Source: Acinetobacter sp. YWS30-1
Lineage (GTDB): Bacteria > Pseudomonadota > Gammaproteobacteria > Pseudomonadales > Moraxellaceae
Length of the DNA stretch: 6,726 nt
Direction of reading: 5' to 3'
Assembly: GCF_033558715.1 (NCBI RefSeq)
Contig: NZ_CP114613.1
Span: forward strand, 1-6,726
The notes under the pieces are model-generated. The model was not told where the DNA came from, did not search any database, and worked only from the letters and a program-made list of their open reading frames with translations. A program made the translations under genes and the position numbers. Position 1 is the stretch's first letter; each line of letters opens with the position of its first letter. Positions 1 through 4,728 of the stretch are shown here, piece by piece.

Positions 1-43
1 TTACTACGTAATCAATTTGAATTAGAAACTCTCATCTCGCCCT
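1..43 (+). other. oriT: Right half of a predicted oriT (inverted-repeat arm plus GCCCT nic-like core)
   Basis: Positions 14-29 (AATTTGAATTAGAAAC) are the exact reverse complement of 6709-6724, so on a circular molecule they form a 16-bp stem around a 15-nt centre that itself holds ATTAC-TAC-GTAAT. Nine bases after the arm lies GCCCT (39-43). From memory, the RSF1010/R1162 oriT has the same plan: an inverted repeat with GTTTCT/AGAAAC, then about ten bases, then a GCGCCCT core at the nick. A relaxase gene starts 50 bp downstream and an accessory-like gene diverges on the other side, as expected for oriT. The palindrome is seen directly; the oriT role and the nick near 39/40 are inferred. Confidence 0.55.
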
Positions 44-92
44 GCGGGGCAAAAGCAAAAACAAGCATATTTCAAAATGGAGTTATCGGAAA

Positions 93-1073
93 ATGTACTA
101 CTTTGATTATGCATATACTGGCAAAGGCACAACAAAAATTAAAGCCAAATCCGGAGCAACAAAAGTTAAAAAAGCGGCATCGTGCAAAAACCGGTTTCAC
201 TACATTACTCGAACTGCTCACTATAAAAATCACAAAGATAACGTGCATGAAAAAGTTGAGTTTGTGAAATCCGGCAACATGCCCAGCTTTGCCGAAAATC
301 GCCCAGACATATTCTGGGAAGCTGCTCACAACTACGAAAGAAAAAATGCTCGCACTGCTGCAAGCCAAGTTATCGCATTACCGAAAGAATTGTCTGTTCA
401 GCAACGAATCGAACTAGCAGAAGCATTGATTAAACAATTCACTCATGAGTTTAACTTCCCATACACTGCCGCAATTCATAATCATGCAGGCGAGATCGGT
501 GGCCAAGATCAACCGCACTTGCATATTATGTATTGCGAGCGTTCAGTCGATGAACATAATAGAACTGCTGAACAGTTTTTCAGTCGCTATAACGACAAAG
601 ACCCTGCCAACGGTGGTGCCCAAAAGATCACACCGGATGTACGTGGCAAAGGCAAAACAATCATCAATGAAATGCGTGTAGATACAGAAGTTATTATTAA
701 TGAGCACCTGGAGAAGTACGCACCAACCAAAATAGTAAAAATAAAGGGCATTGATGTCGAAGTTCCAAACTCTGTGTCGTGTCTGCATCACGAAGACTAC
801 AACCGCATCAACGGCACGAACTTAAAGCCAGTACCAATGATTCCTAAATCATTGCTACGCCTTGACCCTAACCTGACGTTTAAAGACAAAGATAAAAATG
901 TTGCATATCAAGCAAAGCTTGCAGAACGTGAGCGAGCGATCAACGAAGTCAATGAACTGCGTGAATACAATAACTTTGAAATGTATCAGCAGTATTACTT
1001 TAATGAGTTAAATAATCTTAGAGAGTCTATTTTTAATCAAAATAAAGATTACGACTCACCACCACCATTTTAA
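93..1073 (+). CDS. mobA: MobA/MobL-family plasmid relaxase (mobilization protein)
   Basis: A 326-residue protein with the layout of MobA/MobL relaxases, which nick one strand at oriT and stay covalently attached through a tyrosine. Visible signatures are an N-terminal FHYITRTAHYKN segment (residues 35-46; Y37 or Y44 are candidate nucleophiles), SGNMPSFAE..FWEAAHNYER (60-83), an IALPKEL strand (94-100), and the histidine metal-binding cluster HNH (129-131) followed by PHLHIM (141-146). The C-terminal third is charged and ends in SPPPF; there is no helicase or primase domain, so this is a compact relaxase. The ATG at 93 has GGAG ten bases upstream (79-82). It lies directly after the predicted oriT and diverges from the accessory gene ending at 5855. 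The family call is firm; the exact catalytic tyrosine is a guess. Confidence 0.88.
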   Translation: MYYFDYAYTGKGTTKIKAKSGATKVKKAASCKNRFHYITRTAHYKNHKDNVHEKVEFVKSGNMPSFAENRPDIFWEAAHNYERKNARTAASQVIALPKELSVQQRIELAEALIKQFTHEFNFPYTAAIHNHAGEIGGQDQPHLHIMYCERSVDEHNRTAEQFFSRYNDKDPANGGAQKITPDVRGKGKTIINEMRVDTEVIINEHLEKYAPTKIVKIKGIDVEVPNSVSCLHHEDYNRINGTNLKPVPMIPKSLLRLDPNLTFKDKDKNVAYQAKLAERERAINEVNELREYNNFEMYQQYYFNELNNLRESIFNQNKDYDSPPPF

Positions 1074-1276
1074 AATGCTCTAGAACGTAAAAAAACGGGG
1101 TTTTTAGCCCTGCTTGATCTTTCCTGAATAAAATTATAATTGAAATAAAAAATGCTCTTAGAACGCAAATAGTGCGTATTTAGTGAGTGTCTACGAGCGA
1201 CACAATGAAAATTCGCTTATTCCCCCCTCTGAAAAACAGCTTTTAAAAAATCTTGAAGCATAGACTTGAGATTTTC
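1074..1276. other. Non-coding backbone between relaxase and IS26 with a near-direct repeat
   Basis: No convincing gene is seen in these 203 bases. AAAATGCTC-TAGAACG occurs at 1072-1087, overlapping the relaxase stop, and again with one extra T at 1149-1165. A GTGTC/GACAC stem with a 7-nt loop sits at 1187-1203. An AAAAAC-GGG-GTTTTT self-complementary stretch lies at 1091-1105, but it is not followed by a U-tract and so is a poor terminator. The region is AT-rich like the rest of the backbone and continues, without the transposon, into 4287. Confidence 0.6.
1269..1276. repeat. Left 8-bp target-site duplication (AGATTTTC)
   Basis: AGATTTTC immediately precedes the first IS26 and recurs immediately after the second (4279-4286). 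IS26 generates 8-bp duplications, so this marks the insertion of the whole IS26-bounded unit, or of the first IS26 that later gained the cargo. Confidence 0.93.
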
Positions 1277-2096
1277 GGCACTGTTGCAAATAGTCGGTGG
1301 TGATAAACTTATCATCCCCTTTTGCTGATGGAGCTGCACATGAACCCATTCAAAGGCCGGCATTTTCAGCGTGACATCATTCTGTGGGCCGTACGCTGGT
1401 ACTGCAAATACGGCATCAGTTACCGTGAGCTGCAGGAGATGCTGGCTGAACGCGGAGTGAATGTCGATCACTCCACGATTTACCGCTGGGTTCAGCGTTA
1501 TGCGCCTGAAATGGAAAAACGGCTGCGCTGGTACTGGCGTAACCCTTCCGATCTTTGCCCGTGGCACATGGATGAAACCTACGTGAAGGTCAATGGCCGC
1601 TGGGCGTATCTGTACCGGGCCGTCGACAGCCGGGGCCGCACTGTCGATTTTTATCTCTCCTCCCGTCGTAACAGCAAAGCTGCATACCGGTTTCTGGGTA
1701 AAATCCTCAACAACGTGAAGAAGTGGCAGATCCCACGATTCATCAACACGGATAAAGCGCCCGCCTATGGTCGCGCGCTTGCTCTGCTCAAACGCGAAGG
1801 CCGGTGCCCGTCTGACGTTGAACACCGACAGATTAAGTACCGGAACAACGTGATTGAATGCGATCATGGCAAACTGAAACGGATAATCAACGCCACGCTG
1901 GGATTTAAATCCATGAAGACGGCTTACGCCACCATCAAAGGTATTGAGGTGATGCGTGCACTACGCAAAGGCCAGGCCTCAGCATTTTATTATGGTGATC
2001 CCCTGGGCGAAATGCGCCTGGTAAGCAGAGTTTTTGAAATGTAAGGCCTTTGAATAAGACAAAAGGCTGCCTCATCGCTAACTTTGCAACAGTGCC
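1277..2096 (+). mobile_element. IS26: IS26 (IS6 family), first copy, complete
   Basis: Exactly 820 bp, with perfect 14-bp terminal inverted repeats GGCACTGTTGCAAA (1277-1290) and TTTGCAACAGTGCC (2083-2096), the length and ends of IS26. It contains one transposase gene with an Asn at residue 184. The right end cuts hph after codon 102. An iso-IS26 named IS140 is the historical neighbour of aac(3)-IV, so the two belong to one lineage of names. Confidence 0.96.
1340..2044 (+). CDS. tnpA: IS26 transposase (DDE, IS6 family), G184N variant
   Basis: The 234-residue protein starts MNPFKGRHFQ and ends VSRVFEM, the IS26 transposase. An N-terminal helix-turn-helix-like region (about 25-52, SYRELQEMLAERG...STIYRWVQ) precedes the DDE catalytic domain: D78 in HMDETYVK, D138 in NTDKAP and E173 in VIECDH. 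The ATG at 1340 is chosen because GGAG lies at 1330-1333, six bases upstream; an in-frame extension to 1322 lacks support. Residue 184 is Asn in KRIINATLG, where standard IS26 has Gly. I recall a published IS26 variant with this substitution and higher activity. The gene is presumably transcribed from the promoter in the left end. Confidence 0.96.
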   Translation: MNPFKGRHFQRDIILWAVRWYCKYGISYRELQEMLAERGVNVDHSTIYRWVQRYAPEMEKRLRWYWRNPSDLCPWHMDETYVKVNGRWAYLYRAVDSRGRTVDFYLSSRRNSKAAYRFLGKILNNVKKWQIPRFINTDKAPAYGRALALLKREGRCPSDVEHRQIKYRNNVIECDHGKLKRIINATLGFKSMKTAYATIKGIEVMRALRKGQASAFYYGDPLGEMRLVSRVFEM

Positions 2097-2403
2097 GGTC
2101 TTGCAACGTGACACCCTGTGCACGGCGGGAGATGCAATAGGTCAGGCTCTCGCTGAATTCCCCAATGTCAAGCACTTCCGGAATCGGGAGCGCGGCCGAT
2201 GCAAAGTGCCGATAAACATAACGATCTTTGTAGAAACCATCGGCGCAGCTATTTACCCGCAGGACATATCCACGCCCTCCTACATCGAAGCTGAAAGCAC
2301 GAGATTCTTCGCCCTCCGAGAGCTGCATCAGGTCGGAGACGCTGTCGAACTTTTCGATCAGAAACTTCTCGACAGACGTCGCGGTGAGTTCAGGCTTTTT
2401 CAT
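2097..2403 (-). pseudogene. hph: Truncated hygromycin B 4-O-phosphotransferase, aph(4)-Ia / hph, 5' remnant
   Basis: The minus-strand product begins MKKPELTATSVEKFLIEKFD and follows the Hph sequence through ...QGVTLQD (residue 102 of about 341). At 2097/2096 the reading frame enters the right end of IS26, adds 35 foreign residues and stops at 1990. About 70% of the enzyme is missing, including the HADFGSNN catalytic loop and the IDW metal-binding motif of the aminoglycoside phosphotransferase fold, so it should give no hygromycin resistance. The start ATG at 2403 is preceded by a GGGGG run. It lies 228 bp downstream of aac(3)-IVa in the same orientation, the normal order of the ancestral two-gene operon. 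Confidence 0.95.
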
Positions 2404-2611
2404 ATCTCATTGCCCCCGGACGAGCGTCTGCTCCGCCATTCGCCGTCCGCCGTGCCAATCGGATCAGCCGTCCAAATGCGGGATTTTCGTTAGTCGGAGG
2501 CCAAACGGCATTGAGCGTCAGCATATCATCAGCGAGCTGAAGAAAGACAATCCCCGATCCGCTCCACGTGTTGCCCCAGCAATCAGCGCGACCTTGCCCC
2601 TCCAACGTCAT
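2390..2611 (-). CDS. Possible 73-codon hypothetical between aac(3)-IVa and hph remnant
   Basis: This minus-strand reading frame begins 20 bases after the aac(3)-IVa stop and runs 14 bases into the hph start. It encodes MTLEGQGRADCW...GAMRYEKA, rich in G, R and A. I do not recognise a family. It could be a decayed gene remnant or a chance frame in GC-rich DNA; its only support is position and orientation within the resistance operon. I see no strong ribosome binding site for it. Confidence 0.2.
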   Translation of the reverse strand: MTLEGQGRADCWGNTWSGSGIVFLQLADDMLTLNAVWPPTNENPAFGRLIRLARRTANGGADARPGAMRYEKA

Positions 2612-2631
2612 CTCGTTCTCCGCTCATGAGC

Positions 2632-3408
2632 TCAGCCAATCGACTGGCGAGCGGCATCGCATTCTTCGCATCCCGCCTCTGGCGGATGCAGGAAGATCAA
2701 CGGATCTCGGCCCAGTTGACCCAGGGCTGTCGCCACAATGTCGCGGGAGCGGATCAACCGAGCAAAGGCATGACCGACTGGACCTTCCTTCTGAAGGCTC
2801 TTCTCCTTGAGCCACCTGTCCGCCAAGGCAAAGCGCTCACAGCAGTGGTCATTCTCGAGATAATCGACGCGTACCAACTTGCCATCCTGAAGAATGGTGC
2901 AGTGGCTCGGCACCCCATAGGGAACCTTTGCCATCAACTCGGCAAGATGCAGCGTCGTGTTGGCATCGTGTCCCACGCCGAGGAGAAGTACCTGCCCATC
3001 GAGTTCATGGACACGGGCGACCGGGCTTGCAGGCGAGTGAGGTGGCAGGGGCAATGGATCAGAGATGATCTGCTCTGCCTGTGGCCCCGCTGCCGCAAAG
3101 GCAAATGGATGGGCGCTGCGCTTTACATTTGGCAGGCGCCAGAATGTGTCAGAGACAACTCCAAGGTCCGGTGTAACGGGCGACGTGGCAGGATCGAACG
3201 GCTCGTCGTCCAGACCTGACCACGAGGGCATGACGAGCGTCCCTCCCGGACCCAGCGCAGCACGCAGGGCCTCGATCAGTCCAAGTGGCCCATCTTCGAG
3301 GGGCCGGACGCTACGGAAGGAGCTGTGGACCAGCAGCACACCGCCGGGGGTAACCCCAAGGTTGAGAAGCTGACCGATGAGCTCGGCTTTTCGCCATTCG
3401 TATTGCAC
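2632..3408 (-). CDS. aac(3)-IVa: Aminoglycoside 3-N-acetyltransferase AAC(3)-IVa (apramycin, gentamicin, tobramycin resistance)
   Basis: The 258-residue enzyme transfers acetyl from acetyl-CoA to the 3-amino group of the deoxystreptamine ring in apramycin, gentamicin and tobramycin, in the cytoplasm. The sequence (QYEWRKAELIGQLLNLG... to ...DAARQSIG) is recognisable as AAC(3)-IV, full length. Likely active-site residues of this antibiotic acetyltransferase family fall at D67, H154 (NTTLH) and E185 (YLEND). A C-terminal CEEC pair (247-250) may bind metal. The GTG at 3408 is chosen as start because it gives the family length and has GGAG nine bases upstream (3418-3421); the in-frame ATG at 3435 coincides with the predicted transcript start. 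It is driven by the hybrid IS26 promoter, with hph remnant downstream. Much higher GC than the backbone shows transfer. Confidence 0.97.
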   Translation of the reverse strand: MQYEWRKAELIGQLLNLGVTPGGVLLVHSSFRSVRPLEDGPLGLIEALRAALGPGGTLVMPSWSGLDDEPFDPATSPVTPDLGVVSDTFWRLPNVKRSAHPFAFAAAGPQAEQIISDPLPLPPHSPASPVARVHELDGQVLLLGVGHDANTTLHLAELMAKVPYGVPSHCTILQDGKLVRVDYLENDHCCERFALADRWLKEKSLQKEGPVGHAFARLIRSRDIVATALGQLGRDPLIFLHPPEAGCEECDAARQSIG

Positions 3409-3441
3409 GACATTGCACTCCACTGCTGATGACATCAGTCG

Positions 3442-3471
3442 ATCATAGTACGATCAACGGCACTGTTGCAA
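3442..3471 (-). promoter_or_regulatory. Hybrid IS26 promoter for aac(3)-IVa
   Basis: On the minus strand, -35 TTGCAA (3466-3471) lies inside the terminal repeat of the second IS26. After an 18-bp spacer comes -10 TATGAT (3442-3447, five of six consensus) in the adjacent sequence. Transcription would begin near 3434-3436, leaving a 27-nt leader to the GTG at 3408. Outward promoters with -35 in IS26/IS140 ends are established, including for aac(3)-IV. Confidence 0.82.
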
Positions 3472-4278
3472 ATAGTCGGTGGTGATAAACTTATCATCCC
3501 CTTTTGCTGATGGAGCTGCACATGAACCCATTCAAAGGCCGGCATTTTCAGCGTGACATCATTCTGTGGGCCGTACGCTGGTACTGCAAATACGGCATCA
3601 GTTACCGTGAGCTGCAGGAGATGCTGGCTGAACGCGGAGTGAATGTCGATCACTCCACGATTTACCGCTGGGTTCAGCGTTATGCGCCTGAAATGGAAAA
3701 ACGGCTGCGCTGGTACTGGCGTAACCCTTCCGATCTTTGCCCGTGGCACATGGATGAAACCTACGTGAAGGTCAATGGCCGCTGGGCGTATCTGTACCGG
3801 GCCGTCGACAGCCGGGGCCGCACTGTCGATTTTTATCTCTCCTCCCGTCGTAACAGCAAAGCTGCATACCGGTTTCTGGGTAAAATCCTCAACAACGTGA
3901 AGAAGTGGCAGATCCCACGATTCATCAACACGGATAAAGCGCCCGCCTATGGTCGCGCGCTTGCTCTGCTCAAACGCGAAGGCCGGTGCCCGTCTGACGT
4001 TGAACACCGACAGATTAAGTACCGGAACAACGTGATTGAATGCGATCATGGCAAACTGAAACGGATAATCAACGCCACGCTGGGATTTAAATCCATGAAG
4101 ACGGCTTACGCCACCATCAAAGGTATTGAGGTGATGCGTGCACTACGCAAAGGCCAGGCCTCAGCATTTTATTATGGTGATCCCCTGGGCGAAATGCGCC
4201 TGGTAAGCAGAGTTTTTGAAATGTAAGGCCTTTGAATAAGACAAAAGGCTGCCTCATCGCTAACTTTGCAACAGTGCC
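3459..4278 (+). mobile_element. IS26: IS26, second copy, complete
   Basis: 820 bp, with the same 14-bp inverted repeats (3459-3472 and 4265-4278) and the same orientation as the first copy. By eye and by translation it is identical to it. Its left end supplies the -35 of the aac(3)-IVa promoter; its right end abuts the second AGATTTTC duplication. Confidence 0.96.
3522..4226 (+). CDS. tnpA: IS26 transposase, second copy, G184N variant
   Basis: The 234-residue product is identical to the one encoded at 1340-2044, including the DDE triad D78/D138/E173 and Asn184. The start was placed by the same GGAG six bases before the ATG. Both copies sharing the unusual residue means they derive from one parent element, as expected if the second copy arose through cointegrate formation or recombination between copies. 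Confidence 0.96.
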   Translation: MNPFKGRHFQRDIILWAVRWYCKYGISYRELQEMLAERGVNVDHSTIYRWVQRYAPEMEKRLRWYWRNPSDLCPWHMDETYVKVNGRWAYLYRAVDSRGRTVDFYLSSRRNSKAAYRFLGKILNNVKKWQIPRFINTDKAPAYGRALALLKREGRCPSDVEHRQIKYRNNVIECDHGKLKRIINATLGFKSMKTAYATIKGIEVMRALRKGQASAFYYGDPLGEMRLVSRVFEM

Positions 4279-4286
4279 AGATTTTC
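4279..4286. repeat. Right 8-bp target-site duplication (AGATTTTC)
   Basis: Exact copy of 1269-1276, directly following the last base of the second IS26. Removing one copy with the transposon rejoins the backbone as ...GACTTG-AGATTTTC-TATAACTGG.... Confidence 0.93.
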
Positions 4287-4300
4287 TATAACTGGCATTT

Positions 4301-4463
4301 GAACCTAGACCGAGCGAAGCGAGCATAAAGTTCTATGAGCGAAGCGAATTCATAGTTGCTTTTGCTTTTAGATTTCACAAACAGAATCAACCAAAACTGC
4401 CCCTCGCTGTGAGCGTAGCGAACAGCAATAGAGTACGAGCTTTAGCGAGTACCTAGGGCAGTT
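4301..4463. repeat. Array of four GAGC..AGCGA minihairpin motifs; two enclosed in an 8-bp outer stem
   Basis: Four related motifs occur: GAGCGAAGCGA at 4312-4322 and 4337-4347, GAGCGTAGCGA at 4411-4421, and GAGCTTTAGCGA at 4437-4448. The third is bracketed exactly by GCTGT/ACAGC (4406-4410, 4422-4426) and the fourth exactly by GTAC/GTAC (4433-4436, 4449-4452). The second sits in a CTATGA/TCATAG stem (4333-4338, 4350-4355) that overlaps the motif edge. AACTGCCC (4395-4402) and GGGCAGTT (4456-4463) enclose the last two hairpins, giving a three-way junction with linkers of 3, 6 and 3 nt. The first motif has no clear flanking stem. Different stems with a conserved loop suggest a selected structure; the role is unknown. 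Confidence 0.8.
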
Positions 4464-4481
4464 CCACTCCCCTGCTGTTGG

Positions 4482-4534
4482 GCTTTTAATAATTTTTAAA
4501 GCTTTTAAATGCTTTTAGGAGGGGTGAAAGCATT
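4482..4534 (+). promoter_or_regulatory. AT-rich GCTTTTA repeats and a hairpin exposing a strong Shine-Dalgarno-like loop
   Basis: GCTTTTA occurs at 4482, 4501 and 4511. The last copy forms half of an 8-bp stem AATGCTTT/AAAGCATT (4508-4515, 4527-4534) with the 11-nt loop TAGGAGGGGTG. The loop resembles a very strong ribosome binding site, yet only a 16-codon frame (TTG at 4533, stop at 4581-4583, inside the iterons) follows it. It may be part of the replication origin's melting region or of a regulatory transcript. No function is assigned. Confidence 0.45.
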
Positions 4535-4557
4535 GATATACGTGCATTTCAGCGGTC

Positions 4558-4645
4558 ATAAACGGACATTAGCTCTTATATAAACGGACATTAGCTCTTA
4601 TATAAACGGACATTAGCTCTTATATAAACGGACATTAGCTCTTAA
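4558..4645 (+). repeat. oriV: Four tandem 22-bp iterons, replication origin
   Basis: Four contiguous direct repeats of 22 bp begin at 4558, 4580, 4602 and 4624, with core AAACGGACATTAGCTC. The first three are identical and the fourth differs in its last base. Tandem iterons of this length directly upstream of a Rep_3 gene are the usual origin layout of Acinetobacter plasmids: Rep monomers bind and melt the adjacent AT-rich DNA. The stretch to 4728 is AT-rich and probably includes the unwinding region. I found no clear DnaA box. Confidence 0.95.
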
Positions 4646-4664
4646 TTCAGGGACATAAAATATA

Positions 4665-4703
4665 TTGACCTTAAAAGGATGTTAACGTACATTGTCTTTT
4701 AAT
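4665..4703 (+). promoter_or_regulatory. rep promoter overlapped by a degenerate iteron
   Basis: TTGACC (4665-4670), a 17-bp spacer and TACATT (4688-4693) form a plausible sigma-70 promoter 35 bp before the rep ATG. The bases from 4684 (AACGTACATTGTCTTTTA) match the iteron at 14 of 18 positions and cover the -10. Such an extra Rep-binding half-site over the promoter would let Rep repress its own gene. The match is seen; autorepression is inferred. Confidence 0.55.
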
Positions 4704-4728
4704 TTAATAATACAATTATGGCTGTCTT

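Larger units (their letters stand above)
1277..4278. mobile_element. IS26-bounded pseudo-compound transposon carrying aac(3)-IVa and truncated hph
   Basis: Two 820-bp IS26 copies in direct orientation (1277-2096 and 3459-4278) enclose a 1362-bp GC-rich segment. The outer ends are flanked by the same octamer AGATTTTC. The inner flanks (GGTCTTGC after copy one, CGATCAAC before copy two) do not match each other, so the inner ends are not independent recent insertions. IS26-family elements move such segments as a translocatable unit (one IS plus cargo) through replicative or conservative cointegration rather than by classical composite transposition. Base composition differs sharply from the AT-rich backbone, which marks it as acquired. 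Confidence 0.95.

Noticed and set aside
77..106. Nine-codon frame (ATG GAG TTA ...) overlapping the relaxase start
   Set aside because: Short, out of frame and without its own ribosome binding site; probably chance.
922..940. GAGCGAGCGA inside the relaxase gene, similar to the minihairpin motif
   Set aside because: Lacks one base of the GCGNAGC core and has no bracketing arms; codon content explains it.
1091..1110. Possible rho-independent terminator after the relaxase
   Set aside because: The self-complementary part is A/T-rich with a GGG loop and is not followed by a T-run.
1217..1867. Long minus-strand reading frame opposite the first IS26 transposase (and its twin at 3435-4049)
   Set aside because: Antisense shadow of a well-identified transposase; present only because IS26 is duplicated.
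2050..2493. Plus-strand 147-codon frame across the IS26 end and the hph remnant
   Set aside because: Antisense to hph and spans a transposition junction, so it cannot be an old gene.
2626..3219. Plus-strand frames of 80-200 codons opposite aac(3)-IVa
   Set aside because: GC-rich antisense shadows of a certain resistance gene; no ribosome binding sites or recognisable domains.
4558..4645. Tandem repeats considered as a CRISPR array
   Set aside because: Repeats are contiguous with no spacers and sit upstream of rep; they are iterons.
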